Origin: Terriglobia bacterium | GTDB lineage: Bacteria; Acidobacteriota; Terriglobia; Terriglobales; Acidobacteriaceae | DNA: 44,836 bases | Assembly: GCA_020073015.1 (NCBI GenBank) | Contig: JAIQFZ010000073.1 | Coordinates: 1-44,836 of the forward strand | Direction of reading: 5' to 3' | Shown: one piece after another, positions 30,501 to 37,783 of the stretch | How the letters are laid out: each line of letters begins with the position of its first letter | Numbering within the stretch: position 1 is the first letter of the stretch | Position numbers and translations under genes: made by a program | Notes under the pieces: generated by a model | Seen by the model: only the letters and a program-made list of their open reading frames with translations | What the model was told of the DNA's origin: nothing | Database searches by the model: none

Positions 30501-30910
30501 TGGAGCGGGCGTGGTGGGACGGAAATCGGATCGTTGGGCTGATGGCCAAGGGCCTGCCCGACAACCACCATCCATCGGAACTGCCGACGCTCATGGCGCC
30601 GCGACTCATCGAACTCTGCTTCCAAACCGCCGGAATCTGGGAGATGGGCGTACAAGGCCGCATGGGTCTGCCGCAGCACATTGATCGAGTCGCGGTAGTC
30701 CGCCCAGATCTCGCCGACGGCAGGCTCTATGCCGTGGTTACGCCTGATCTGGCTCGAGGAAGTTTCAATGCAGAGGTCATGGATACAGCAGGAAACTGCT
30801 ACGTACAACTCAGCGGGTACCGCACGGTGGCGCTGCCCAGCGCCGTCGATTCTGAGCGGTTAAAAGCACTACAGGCCCTCATGTCCGAGGAAGAAGTTAC
30901 GGCGGCGTGA
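21530..30910 (+). CDS. PUFA-synthase-like type I megasynthase: KS-AT-KS-ACP5-KR-DH
   Basis: Iterative type I synthase of the PfaA/secondary-lipid kind, expected to build an acyl chain from malonyl-CoA. KS1 (about 8-470) has C217, H351 and H391. AT (about 620-960) has GHSLGE with S709 and HAFH at H814, the malonyl-type motif. A second KS (about 1025-1555) keeps C1279, H1442 (SHETYTP) and H1482. Five carrier domains follow (about 1669-2245), but at the pantetheine position all have Thr (1706, 1858, 1975, 2093, 2204) in DLG(V/I)DTVKQAE. KR (about 2320-2800) has S2704, Y2717 and N2721. DH (about 2830-3100) has H2857 and E3028 where Asp is usual. No ER, TE or methyltransferase is present. CAGGAGTG precedes the ATG. 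The carboxylase gene follows 46 bases on, and an Sfp-type transferase lies 6 kb downstream. A 45-bp tandem duplication lies in KS2. Confidence 0.93.
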   Translation: METTAHRAIAIVGAGAVLPDAPNVDAFWQNIKNSRYSITEVEPERWDPALYYDPDHSAPDKTYSKIGGWVREFVWDPMKWRLPIPPRVVDAMDGAQKWAIAATREALEDYGYPKRPLDLDRTAVILGNAMAGEKHYLTALRVNFPEYARELAGSTSFAALPESVRRDITRELHDRIGKCLPPVTEDSMPGELANCIAGRIANIYNFHGPNYICDAACASAMAAISSAIEGLVEGDFDAVVTGGIDRNMGAQTFVKFCKIGALSATGSRPYAEGADGFVMGEGAAIFLLKRLADAERDGDKIYAVLRGIGGASDGKGKGITAPNPIGPKLAIKRGWQNAGLSPATATLMEGHGTSTRVGDLVELESMVDLLGGFHLPSASVALGSVKSNIGHLKGAAGAAGLLKTTLALRDKVLPPSVNCQHPNPDIDFAHSPLYVNTELKPWTIPPDGVRRAGLSAFGFGGTNFHAVLEEYIPHRLNGNGKRTVAVGDIPTAVMNEASMNTKDVSPTSASSKAPLRGALVIGATSETALAERLRAAQKAAQTGHAPAPAAPAEADLRAPERLAIDYVDAADLATKSANALKALAANQPAIWKALRAQGIFRGHGPAPKVAFLYTGQGSQYVNMLKPIRAAEPIVAETFAEADRIMTPLLGKPLTDFIYVDPDDPKAVAKADDDLRQTEITQPAVLAIDMAMTRLLAAYGITPDFTMGHSLGEYGALIASGAIPFADALEAVSARGRGMTQVAVKDQGLMAAVFAPLEEVERTLKTIDGYVVIANVNSEHQAVIGGASQAVAQAMEVFQKAGFEVTGLPVSHAFHTTIVAGASEPLRGALARLHLESPRVPIVANVTGEFYPTGSDVVPQMLDLLAKQVAAPVQFVKGLRTLYDAGARVFVEVGPKKALQGFAEDVLGVHGDVVSFFTNHPKTGDIASFNQTLCGLYAAGLGRGTAEAAREVSSVSVSTVAAPLESPKPISVTPPIASVPAAETPAPSTPSAKTAPSNRDHFLELGHLFADVLERGWQITHGQDRVPTEVPVVITGAALGLPGTERIFDDGNIGRILRGDQFIDAIPTRFRQAMLDKHITRLVKSDNGGSFETLHDLADVIKLAARGNAFDLEKEFGASADRVGALDRVTQLAIGAGIDALRDAGIPLVMRYKTTSKGTQLPDRWGLPDAMRDDTGVIFGSAFPGLDSFADEMARYYTDRARRDQLTMLESVRDRVVENVGHSILAQEMDRRINELRGTIEKEPYVFERRFLLRVLSMGHSQFAEFIGARGPNTQINSACASTTQAVALAEDWIRAGRCNRVIVISADDVTSDHLLDWMGAGFLASGAAATDEKVEEAAIPFDRRRHGLIIGMGAAALVVESAEAARERGMALVVESAEAARERGIQPICEVLSSVTANSAFHGTRLDVQHIGQVMEDLITQAEANCGISRHQIAPQTVFVSHETYTPARGGSASAEIHALRRVFGDVADRIVIANTKGFTGHAMGTGIEDVVAVKALETGCVPPVANFKEIDPELGQLNLSKGGVYPVEYALHLGAGFGSQISMTLLRSVRAKDGVRPSPNNLGYAYRIADTTAWNTWLSRMAGRPAADLEVVHHTLRVRDQGPAARVAETASALRAAAVPAPAPQAPPPMPVVAARLQEAKPAAAKPAPPPLSVKAEPRVEVKAAAPAGDAVKARVLALVAEKTGYPVDMLDLDLDLEADLGVDTVKQAEVFATIREAYGIARDDQIKLRDFPTLAHVIRFVHERRPDLVAEATSSMPTQAKQEIKVATPQPAAKPANDITGNAVKTVASPAPAAPKTAVEIKLAVPAPALAVVAPQDGAGDGVKERILALVVEKTGYPKDMLDLDLDLEADLGVDTVKQAEMFAAIREIYNIPRDENRKLRDYPTLAHVIRFVYEKRPDLAGVAAPATSKAAAEINPTVAAPAAPATSVVAPQDGAGDAVKDRILALVVEKTGYPKDMLDLDLDLEADLGVDTVKQAEMFADIREIYNIPRDENRKLRDYPTLAHVIRFVYEKRPDLAADAPTPAAPKPAVEIKPAEPAPAAPAVTVAVPQDGAGDAVKERILALVVEKTGYPKDMLDLDLDLEADLGVDTVKQAEMFAAIREIYNIPRDENRKLRDYPTLAHVIRFVFEKRPDLAGAAPAPAPPTPRAAEESKPTAPRAAQGPTPESVKEKVLEMVAQKTGYPKEMLDLDLDLEADLGIDTVKQAEMFAAVRAAYNIPRDENLKLRDFPTLASVIQFAVDRSALAASPVSPAATEKQAATPAASSPKTAPPVARVRPALASLDAANSIPRRVPVATLRPALNLCKPTGVVLERGRRVVIMPDKGGVGEALAQRLKETGVEVLRIEDAPESEALAARLKNWMAAGPVHGVYWLPALDDEGNLRNLDLNTWHEAVRVRVKLLYTTMRALYEQVEQPGTFLVSATRLGGQHGYDDAGAVAPLGGAVVGFTKTYKRERMEAFVKAVDFDPKREAAEVAEVLIEETLRDPGAIEIGYKAGQRWTVGLQEQPAADGKPGLTLDENTVFVITGAAGSIVSAITADLAAASGGTFYLLDLVPDPDPDNPDLTRFVSDKESLKRDLFARIQARGERATPALVEKELAALERAQAALSAIDAVRAAGGTPRYFSVNLADAEGVAKVINQVRKQSGRIDVLLHAAGIERSHPLPNKDPREFDLVFDVKSDGFFNLLHAIGDMPLKATVGFSSIAARFGNAGQTDYSSANDLLCKITSSFRTTRPATRGIAIDWTAWGGIGMATRGSIPKMMELAGIDMLPPEAGIPLIRRELTTGGTRGEIVIGQRLGVLLNEWDATGGLDTTADKNRLAAQGPLIGKVASFGLYSGLTIKSTPDPAIQGFLHDHQIDGTPVLPGVMGVEAFAETAQCMLPGWHIEAVEEVNFLAPFKFYRSEPRPITVEAQIHPQGDAVVAGCRLIGRRTLPNQTEPQVTTHFTAHVRLTKQPPKVVKVPALGTPVGHIVDAADIYRLYFHGPAYQVLERAWWDGNRIVGLMAKGLPDNHHPSELPTLMAPRLIELCFQTAGIWEMGVQGRMGLPQHIDRVAVVRPDLADGRLYAVVTPDLARGSFNAEVMDTAGNCYVQLSGYRTVALPSAVDSERLKALQALMSEEEVTAA
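25595..25684 (+). repeat. 45-bp in-frame tandem duplication inside KS2
   Basis: Two adjacent 45-base units (25595-25639 and 25640-25684) differ only at the last base, so ALVVESAEAARERG is encoded twice in a row (residues 1356-1370 and 1371-1385). One copy fits the normal KS helix after GMGAAA; the second is an insertion. The near identity points to a recent event or an assembly slip. Confidence 0.95.
26535..28255 (+). repeat. five tandem carrier-protein repeats within the megasynthase
   Basis: Five carrier domains separated by Ala/Pro-rich linkers. The Thr codons at the attachment position begin at 26645, 27101, 27452, 27806 and 28139. Copies 2-4 are nearly identical in DNA over about 260 bases (about 26975-27237, 27326-27588, 27680-27942), spaced 351-354 bases. 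Copies 1 and 5 are more diverged. This implies recent expansion or gene conversion of the middle repeats. Confidence 0.9.
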
Positions 30911-30956
30911 CGAACCCAACTCGACTTAGCGTGACGATCCGCTGATTGGAGTGCTT

Positions 30957-33900
30957 ATGCAGGCTGAATTTCAACGCGTAGCTATCGTCAATCGTGGTGA
31001 AGCCGCCATGCGCTTCATTCACGCCGCCCGCGAGTTCAATCACGAACACGGCACCTCGTTGTGCGCAATCGCGCTCTTCACCGATCCCGACCGTCATGCC
31101 ATGTTCGTCCGTGAGGCGGACGAAGCAGTGCCCCTCGGCCCCGCTCAGGTCATCGACGCAGCCACCCATCACTCCAAGAGCAGTTACGTCGACTATGGCC
31201 GGCTCGAACAGGCCTTAGTGGCCGCGCGCGCCGAGGCGGTGTGGGTGGGTTGGGGCTTTGTGGCGGAGCACGCTGATTTTGCCGACCTGTGCCGCGAGAT
31301 GGGCCTCGTCTTCATCGGCCCGGATGGCGACGTGATGCGGCGCTTGGGCGACAAGATCGCTTCGAAGCTTCTGGCCGAGCAGGCGCAAATATCGGTAGCG
31401 CCCTGGAGCGGCGGCCCGGTGGAGACGCTCACCGACGCCCAACACCACGCTGAGCGCTTAGGTTATCCACTCCTCATTAAGGCCACGGCCGGAGGTGGCG
31501 GCCATGGGATTCGTCGGGTGAATTCGGCAGGCGAGCTTCCCCAAGCCTTTGAGAGCGCCCGAGCCGAGGCATTCAAGGCCTTTGGGAACCCAACCGTTTT
31601 CATGGAGCAATTGTTGCAGGGCGCACGCCACGTCGAAGTCCAGATTATCGCCGATCACTATGGGACGACATGGGCCGCCGGGGTGCGCGACTGCACCATC
31701 CAGCGGCGCCACCAGAAAATTCTAGAAGAAGCGCCTTCGCCGGCGCTGTCGGTGGGACAGGATCTCGCGCTGCGCGAATCCGCAGTTCGTTTGAGTCAGG
31801 CAGCCGCCTATCACAACGCCGGTACCGTGGAGTTCCTGTACCAGCCGGAAACCCAGCGCTTCTCATTCATGGAGATGAACACCCGCCTGCAAGTCGAGCA
31901 CCCGGTGACCGAACGAACGACGGGCCTCGATCTGGTCAAGCTTCAGATTCATGTGGCGCGCGGCGGCCGCCTCGAAGGGCAACCGCCGCACACGAGCGGT
32001 CACGCCATCGAGGTCCGGCTCAATGCCGAAGATGCCGACAACGGCTTCGCCCCTGCCCCGGGCACCATTGAGCGCTTCCGGATTCAGACCGGACCCGGCG
32101 TGCGCATTGACACGGGTGTAGCGGAAGGTGATGCCGTTCCCGCAGACTTCGACTCCATGATCGCCAAAATCATCGCCTTCGGTCACAACCGCAAAGAGGC
32201 CCTTGCCAGACTCCAGGGGGCACTGCGTGAGAGCGTCGTGGTCATCAAAGGCGGCGCCAGTAACAAAGCGTTCCTCCTGGAGTTGCTGAACCGCCCTGAG
32301 GTGCAGAGTAGTGCAGTAGACATCGGCTGGCTGGATCGTTTAGCCGCTAGCGGCGAGCACCTCTCCCGGCGTTACGCCGATGTGGCCCTCGTAGCTGCCG
32401 CCCTCGAAGCCTACGAGGCGGAGTTGGCTGTCGAGCAGACCCAGTTCTATGCCTCGGCCGTGCGCGGGCGTCCGCAGGTGCGGAAAGGGGTAGGCCGGAG
32501 CGTGGCGCTGCGTTATCGCGGCCATGCCTATTCGCCGAAGACCTATCGCCTCGGACCCCGGCAGTATCGAGTGGAGTTGGACGGATCGGGCGTCGACGTT
32601 CACATCGACCGCCTCGGTCAGTTCGAATACTGGCTGACTTGTTTCGGACGCCGCTTCCACGTCGTCTCCGTAGTTCAGGGACTGAGCTACCGGATCGAGG
32701 TGGAGGGTGTGTCCCACCGCCTTGATCGTGACGACGGCGGTGTGGTGCACGCCCCCGCGCCCGCAGTGGTCGTTTCCATTGCCGTGAAACCGGGCGACAT
32801 GGTCTCCGCCGGAGATCGCCTCGCTGTGCTGGAAGCTATGAAAATGGAAATGCCCGTCGTCGCTCCCTTCTCTGGAAAAGTCCGGTGCGTGCTGACCATA
32901 CCCAACGTGCAAGTCGACACCGGAGCCCCTCTTCTGCAGATCGACGCTGCTGAGGATGGCCAGGCGGTCGCGGCCGGCGAGCGCGTCGTTCTTGGCGCTT
33001 CGCTCGCCCCCGACGGAAATCGAGAGGCGGTTCCTTCTCCCTGCAGCCAGAACTTGAAAGAACTCCGCCAGTTCATGCTCGGCTTTGATGTTGACCCAGC
33101 GCGTACCACGAAGTTGCTCGCTGAATGGGGCAAGGATTTCCCCACGGACAGCGACGAAATCCGGCAGTGCGAGAACGAAATCCTTAACATCTTTGTGGAC
33201 CTATACTCGCTCTTCCACCGCCAACCGGAGTTGGACGATCCCACGAGTGGCGAAGAGCCCAGTGCTGAGACTTACCTGTTTTCCTACTTGCGTATGCTCG
33301 AGACGCGCGGCGAGGGCCTGCCACCGGTGTTTGTCGACTCGCTCCGGCGTGCGCTCGCACATTACGGAGTGCGGACCCTGGATCCTTCGCCCGAGTTGGA
33401 AGAGAGTCTGCTCTGGATCTTCAAATCACACCAACGGCTGGAGCAGCAGCTAGGGCCTGTCATGCTGCTGCTCGAACAACGTCTGCAGCGCGTACAGGCC
33501 TTGGCGCCGCATGCGGACGAATCGTTTCGCACGCTCCTGGACCGGATGATCTCCATGACCCATGGACTCTTCCCCGCGGTTGGCGACCTGGCCCGGGAGG
33601 TGCGCTATCGGTACTTCGAACAGCCGCTGTTGGAGCGCGCCCGCAAGCAGATCTACGCGGAAGTGGAAGATCACCTCGCCTATCTTGCCGCCCATCCTGA
33701 TGCCGAAGATCGCCGCGAAAGAGTCCGCGCTCTGGTCGAATGTCCGCAGCCTGTGGTGAGCCTGTTCGCGGGCCGCTTCGCCGCCGCGACTCCTCCCTTG
33801 CGCCAATTGATGTTGGAGGTTCTGACCTGGCGATACTATCGAATTCGAATGCTCATGGACTTTCGCTCCCGCGAGGCGGACGGGCATTCCTATGTGTCGG

Positions 33901-36572
33901 CCGAATACGATCATGAGGGGAAACGGATCCACGTCTTCACCACCCACGCCGAGTATCTCCATCTACCGGATGTGGCGCGAAGGCTGTTTCCTGCGCTCGA
34001 GGAAGTACCCATCGACCATGACATCGTCATCGATTTTTATGTGTGGGATTCCGGCCTGCCAGGCGAACCGGGGGCGGTGCAGCAGCAAGTTCACTCCATG
34101 CTCAACCAATCCGGCTTTCCGCGCTCCATCCGGCGCATCGTGGTTGAAGTCGGCGGCTCGGGTTCCGCTCATGGTACGGACGGCATGCTGCATTTCACCT
34201 ATCGCCCCAGCGAGAACGGGTACGAAGAGGAGAAGTTCTACCGTGGGCTCCATCCCATGATGGGGAAACGGCTCCATCTCTGGCGACTCAGCAATTTCAA
34301 GATCGAACGCCTGCCCTCCGTCGAAGATGTCTACCTCCTCCGTGCCGTTGCTCGCGATAACCCGAAAGATGAGCGCCTGTTCGCTTGTGCGGAAGTGCGC
34401 GATCTGACTCCGGTGCGGGACAAAACCGGCCGCATCGTGCAGTTGCCGCATCTGGAACGTATGTTGATGGAAGCGCTCGCTGGCATCCGGCTGGTTCAGT
34501 CGCGGCGCCCACCCAAGGAGCGCCTCTACTGGAATCGGATCCTGCTTTACGTGTGGCCCCCCTTCAATCTCGAGCCCGATGAACTGAAAGACATTGTGCA
34601 CAAACTGCTCCCCGCGACCGAAGGCCTGGGGCTGGAACAAGTCGCGGTGCGCGCTCGCATTCCCAATCCGCAGACCGGCGAGTTGCGCGACATGCTGGTG
34701 CGGATCTCCGCCCCGGGCGGCAGGGGTTTGCTCATGACCTTCCGGCCCGCCAACAAATTGCTTCCCATCAAGCCGCTGGCCGAGTATGACCAGAAAGTCG
34801 TTCGCATGCGCCAGCGCGGCCTGCTCTATCCGTACGAAATCGTAAGAATGCTCACTCCCACGTTGGACGACACGCGCGCCGAATTTCCTCCCGGAGATTT
34901 TGTCGAGCACGATCTTGATCCCGATGGCCGTCTGGTTCCCGTGGATCGTCCCTATGGCAAAAACAAAGCCAACATCATCGTGGGCGTCATCCGCAATTTC
35001 ACTGCTCAGTACCCCGAGGGTATGACCCGCGTCGTGCTGCTCGGTGATCCCAGCAAGGACCTGGGCGCCCTCGCGGAAGCCGAATGCCGGCTCATTATTG
35101 CCGCCATCGATTTGGCGCAACAGATGGATGTTCCGTTGGAATGGTTTGCCATCTCAGCCGGCGCGAAGATCTCCATGGAAAGCGGCGTGGAGAACATGGA
35201 TTGGATTGCCCGCGTCCTGCGCAGCCTGGTCGACTTCACCCAAGCCGGCGGCGAAGTAAATCTGATCATCAACGGAATCAACGTAGGAGCCCAGCCGTAC
35301 TGGAACGCCGAAGCGACCATGCTCATGCACACCCGGGGCATCCTGATCATGACGCCCAAAGCGGCCATGGTGCTCACCGGTAAACGTGCCTTGGACTATT
35401 CGGGCAGTGTCTCAGCCGAGGACAATCTGGGAATCGGCGGCTACGATCGCATCATGGGTCTGAACGGCCAGGCGCAATATAAGGCCCAGGACATCGATGA
35501 AGCGTGCCACATCCTCATGCGCCATTACGAGCACACTTACAAAGCGGCGGGCGAGCGATTCCCCCGCCGGGTCCTAACCACCGATCCCGTCGACCGGGAC
35601 GTCCAGGCCTACCCGCACAGTCGCAATGGCGAGGAAGGCTTCACTCGGGCGGGCGAGATCTTCTCCAACGAGACGAACCCCGGACGCAAGCGTTCCTTCG
35701 ATATTCGCAGAGTAATGATGGCCGTCGTGGACCAAGACCATCCACCTTTGGAACGCTGGGGAGGAATGCGGGCGGCCGAAAATGCCGTGATCTGGGACGC
35801 TCATCTCGGGGGCTATCCCGTGTGCCTCATCGGCATCGAATCCCGGCCACTACCCCGCTTGGGATTTGTGCCCGCCGACGGGCCGGATCAATGGTGTGCC
35901 GGCACCCTCTTCCCGCTCTCTTCGAAAAAAGTGGCTCGGGCCATCAATGCGGCCACCAACAATCGGCCGGTCGTGATCCTGGCCAATCTCTCGGGCTTTG
36001 ATGGTTCCCCGGAGTCCATGCGCAAGCTGCAGCTTGAGTACGGTGCCGAGATTGGTCGCGCCGTCGTCAATTTCAGAGGCCCCATGATCTTTTGCGTGAT
36101 CTCACGCTATCACGGAGGCGCTTACGTGGTTTTCTCGCGGGCGCTGAACGAACAACTCAAAGTGGTGGCCTTGGAGGGAGCCTATGCATCTGTCATCGGC
36201 GGCGCGCCGGCGGCGGCAGTAGTCTTCGCCAGCGAAGTCGAGGCCCGAGCTCGCAAAGATGCGCGCCTGCAGGGGTTGACACAAGCGATGGCTCAGGCCG
36301 AAGGCGCGGAGAAGGGCCGGCTGCGCGCCCAGTGGGAGCAACTCTTTAAAGTCATACACTCCGAGAAACTGGGCGAGGTGGCCGACGAATTTGACCGGGT
36401 GCACAGCGTGCAGCGTGCCCTCAAAGTCGGCGCGCTCCATGAGATTATTCCACCCGCCAACCTTCGCCCTTATCTCATCCATTCGGTCGAAGACGCGGTA
36501 GGGAAAGAGGAGGAACTACGATCCGCTAAGCCTCAGGCTGAGAAATCTGACACCGTGGAAGCCGCCGCGTAG
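30957..36572 (+). CDS. single-chain biotin-dependent acyl-CoA carboxylase, eukaryotic-ACC-like
   Basis: Expected to make malonyl-CoA (or a related extender) from acetyl-CoA, bicarbonate and ATP. The order is biotin carboxylase (about 1-450; Gly-rich loop KATAGGGGHGIR near 173-184, EMNTRLQVEHPVTE near 306-319), linker, biotin carrier (about 595-665; K629 in EAMKMEM), a long middle region (about 690-1290) resembling the ACC-central domain of eukaryotes, and carboxyltransferase (about 1290-1835; LGDPSKDLGAL, FAISAGAKISMESG, SAEDNLGIGGYDRIM, WDAHLGGYPVCLIGIESR, ILANLSGFDGS). Typical bacterial enzymes split these activities over separate subunits. GTG at 30951 is in frame but ATG at 30957 has TGGAG at good spacing. 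It lies 46 bases after the megasynthase, so it is probably its dedicated extender supplier. Confidence 0.92.
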   Translation: MQAEFQRVAIVNRGEAAMRFIHAAREFNHEHGTSLCAIALFTDPDRHAMFVREADEAVPLGPAQVIDAATHHSKSSYVDYGRLEQALVAARAEAVWVGWGFVAEHADFADLCREMGLVFIGPDGDVMRRLGDKIASKLLAEQAQISVAPWSGGPVETLTDAQHHAERLGYPLLIKATAGGGGHGIRRVNSAGELPQAFESARAEAFKAFGNPTVFMEQLLQGARHVEVQIIADHYGTTWAAGVRDCTIQRRHQKILEEAPSPALSVGQDLALRESAVRLSQAAAYHNAGTVEFLYQPETQRFSFMEMNTRLQVEHPVTERTTGLDLVKLQIHVARGGRLEGQPPHTSGHAIEVRLNAEDADNGFAPAPGTIERFRIQTGPGVRIDTGVAEGDAVPADFDSMIAKIIAFGHNRKEALARLQGALRESVVVIKGGASNKAFLLELLNRPEVQSSAVDIGWLDRLAASGEHLSRRYADVALVAAALEAYEAELAVEQTQFYASAVRGRPQVRKGVGRSVALRYRGHAYSPKTYRLGPRQYRVELDGSGVDVHIDRLGQFEYWLTCFGRRFHVVSVVQGLSYRIEVEGVSHRLDRDDGGVVHAPAPAVVVSIAVKPGDMVSAGDRLAVLEAMKMEMPVVAPFSGKVRCVLTIPNVQVDTGAPLLQIDAAEDGQAVAAGERVVLGASLAPDGNREAVPSPCSQNLKELRQFMLGFDVDPARTTKLLAEWGKDFPTDSDEIRQCENEILNIFVDLYSLFHRQPELDDPTSGEEPSAETYLFSYLRMLETRGEGLPPVFVDSLRRALAHYGVRTLDPSPELEESLLWIFKSHQRLEQQLGPVMLLLEQRLQRVQALAPHADESFRTLLDRMISMTHGLFPAVGDLAREVRYRYFEQPLLERARKQIYAEVEDHLAYLAAHPDAEDRRERVRALVECPQPVVSLFAGRFAAATPPLRQLMLEVLTWRYYRIRMLMDFRSREADGHSYVSAEYDHEGKRIHVFTTHAEYLHLPDVARRLFPALEEVPIDHDIVIDFYVWDSGLPGEPGAVQQQVHSMLNQSGFPRSIRRIVVEVGGSGSAHGTDGMLHFTYRPSENGYEEEKFYRGLHPMMGKRLHLWRLSNFKIERLPSVEDVYLLRAVARDNPKDERLFACAEVRDLTPVRDKTGRIVQLPHLERMLMEALAGIRLVQSRRPPKERLYWNRILLYVWPPFNLEPDELKDIVHKLLPATEGLGLEQVAVRARIPNPQTGELRDMLVRISAPGGRGLLMTFRPANKLLPIKPLAEYDQKVVRMRQRGLLYPYEIVRMLTPTLDDTRAEFPPGDFVEHDLDPDGRLVPVDRPYGKNKANIIVGVIRNFTAQYPEGMTRVVLLGDPSKDLGALAEAECRLIIAAIDLAQQMDVPLEWFAISAGAKISMESGVENMDWIARVLRSLVDFTQAGGEVNLIINGINVGAQPYWNAEATMLMHTRGILIMTPKAAMVLTGKRALDYSGSVSAEDNLGIGGYDRIMGLNGQAQYKAQDIDEACHILMRHYEHTYKAAGERFPRRVLTTDPVDRDVQAYPHSRNGEEGFTRAGEIFSNETNPGRKRSFDIRRVMMAVVDQDHPPLERWGGMRAAENAVIWDAHLGGYPVCLIGIESRPLPRLGFVPADGPDQWCAGTLFPLSSKKVARAINAATNNRPVVILANLSGFDGSPESMRKLQLEYGAEIGRAVVNFRGPMIFCVISRYHGGAYVVFSRALNEQLKVVALEGAYASVIGGAPAAAVVFASEVEARARKDARLQGLTQAMAQAEGAEKGRLRAQWEQLFKVIHSEKLGEVADEFDRVHSVQRALKVGALHEIIPPANLRPYLIHSVEDAVGKEEELRSAKPQAEKSDTVEAAA

Positions 36573-36620
36573 CTGGCCAGGTGTGGGCTACTGGAGCCGC
36601 GGAACGGTGGCATTCGTTAG

Positions 36621-36874
36621 CCCAGCGCATAAGCGCTGGGAAGGCGAAAGGGGGAGAACGAGGAGTCCCGAAGGTGTCTGTTGCGTAGCTTGTCGGGATA
36701 CGAAACAGTGGAGTTTGAACAGTCGATCCCAGCCGCGAAGCGGCGTAAGAATGCAGCCCACAGGGTAAGCTGTGGGTTCCAAACGGGAAAGAAGAAGTGA
36801 GCCCCGGAGGGGCGAAAGAATAGCTATAACACAGACTCCGAAGGGACAGCACACGAGTTGCGACATTGTCCCTT
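36621..36874. repeat. cluster of palindromic intergenic elements after the carboxylase gene
   Basis: The 362-base gap between the carboxylase and transferase genes is filled with short hairpins: CCCAGCGC-ATAA-GCGCTGGG (36621-36640), GCCGC-GAA-GCGGC (36732-36744), CCCACAG-GGTAAG-CTGTGGG (36757-36776), GCCCC-GGA-GGGGC (36801-36813) and AAGGGACA (36841-36848) against TGTCCCTT (36867-36874). They look like REP-type elements and may end the 15-kb transcript or stabilise it. No gene is seen here. Confidence 0.65.
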
Positions 36875-36934
36875 CAGCCCGGAGGGTCGCCTGTCCTAAC
36901 CCTCAGAAGTATTCGTGAAACTAAGTGGTCAACC

Positions 36935-37726
36935 ATGACGGAAGTCTATTGGCTGGAACAAACCGAAGCCGACGTGCCGGCCAATAATGATTGGCTCAGC
37001 GAGCGCGAAGCGACCCGCCTCGATAGCCTGCGCTTTGCCAAGCGCCGCAGAGATTGGCGCTTGGGCCGCTGGACTGCCAAGCTTGCCCTGGCCACCTACC
37101 GGAACTTATCTGGCGATTCCCAAAGCCTTCGGGACGTAGAGATACGCCCCGCGCCATCCGGCGCGCCCGAGGTCTTTCTCACTGGCCAACCCGCGGACGT
37201 TGCTATCTCACTCAGCCACCGCGACGGCATAGCAATCTGCGCCGTCGCCCCGTCCAGCGTTGCGTTGGGTTGCGACCTCGAACTCGTTGAGATACGCAGT
37301 GACTGCTTTATCGCTGATTACTTTGCAGCAGAAGAAAAAGAATTCGTGGCACGAGCGTGCGCAGGCGACCGGTCTCGACTTTTGGCCCTGCTTTGGAGCG
37401 GCAAGGAAAGCGCGCTCAAAGCCCTGCGCGAGGGGCTTCGACTCGACACTCGGTCGGTAGTGGTCAGCCTCGACGATGTGGAACGATGCAGGGCCGAAGG
37501 CGGAGCGAGGCGCAGCGCAGATTCAATTCTCACCGCGCCTCTACCAGAGGCCAGTCGCTGGCTTCCGTTTCATGTTCGTTGCACCAGCGATCAAGTCTTC
37601 CACGGCTGGTGGCAGAACACTGAAAATATCGTGCGGACCTTGGTTGCCGCTCCGCCCCCGGTCCCACCGATGCTCCTCGAGGTTCCGGCCCATTCTGCCA
37701 ACCCCTCCGGCAGAAAACTCACTTGA
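36935..37726 (+). CDS. Sfp-type 4'-phosphopantetheinyl transferase
   Basis: Transfers phosphopantetheine from CoA to carrier domains; the obvious clients are the five carriers of the megasynthase. The two family motifs are clear: LGCDLELVE with metal ligands D114 and E116, and LWSGKESALKAL with W154, K157, E158 and K162. An upstream region with KRRRDWRLGRWTAK (about 36-49) matches the CoA-binding part. The length is about 263 residues. The frame is open upstream to 36866, but that part lies in palindromic repeats; ATG at 36935 (MTEVYWLEQ) is preferred, although its ribosome site is weak. The about 70 residues after the second motif are poorly conserved. Whether it accepts a Thr hydroxyl is not visible from sequence. 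Confidence 0.92.
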   Translation: MTEVYWLEQTEADVPANNDWLSEREATRLDSLRFAKRRRDWRLGRWTAKLALATYRNLSGDSQSLRDVEIRPAPSGAPEVFLTGQPADVAISLSHRDGIAICAVAPSSVALGCDLELVEIRSDCFIADYFAAEEKEFVARACAGDRSRLLALLWSGKESALKALREGLRLDTRSVVVSLDDVERCRAEGGARRSADSILTAPLPEASRWLPFHVRCTSDQVFHGWWQNTENIVRTLVAAPPPVPPMLLEVPAHSANPSGRKLT

Positions 37727-37783
37727 GTGGGACCTGTGATCGTTTGCCTTGAGTCGGCGCTGCGCCATTCATTTGGAAGATGA

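Noticed and set aside
33963-35120. Long minus-strand open frame (385 codons) opposite the carboxylase gene
   Set aside because: It mirrors the codon pattern of the carboxylase on the other strand, has no recognisable domain and no ribosome site. It is a GC-rich shadow frame.
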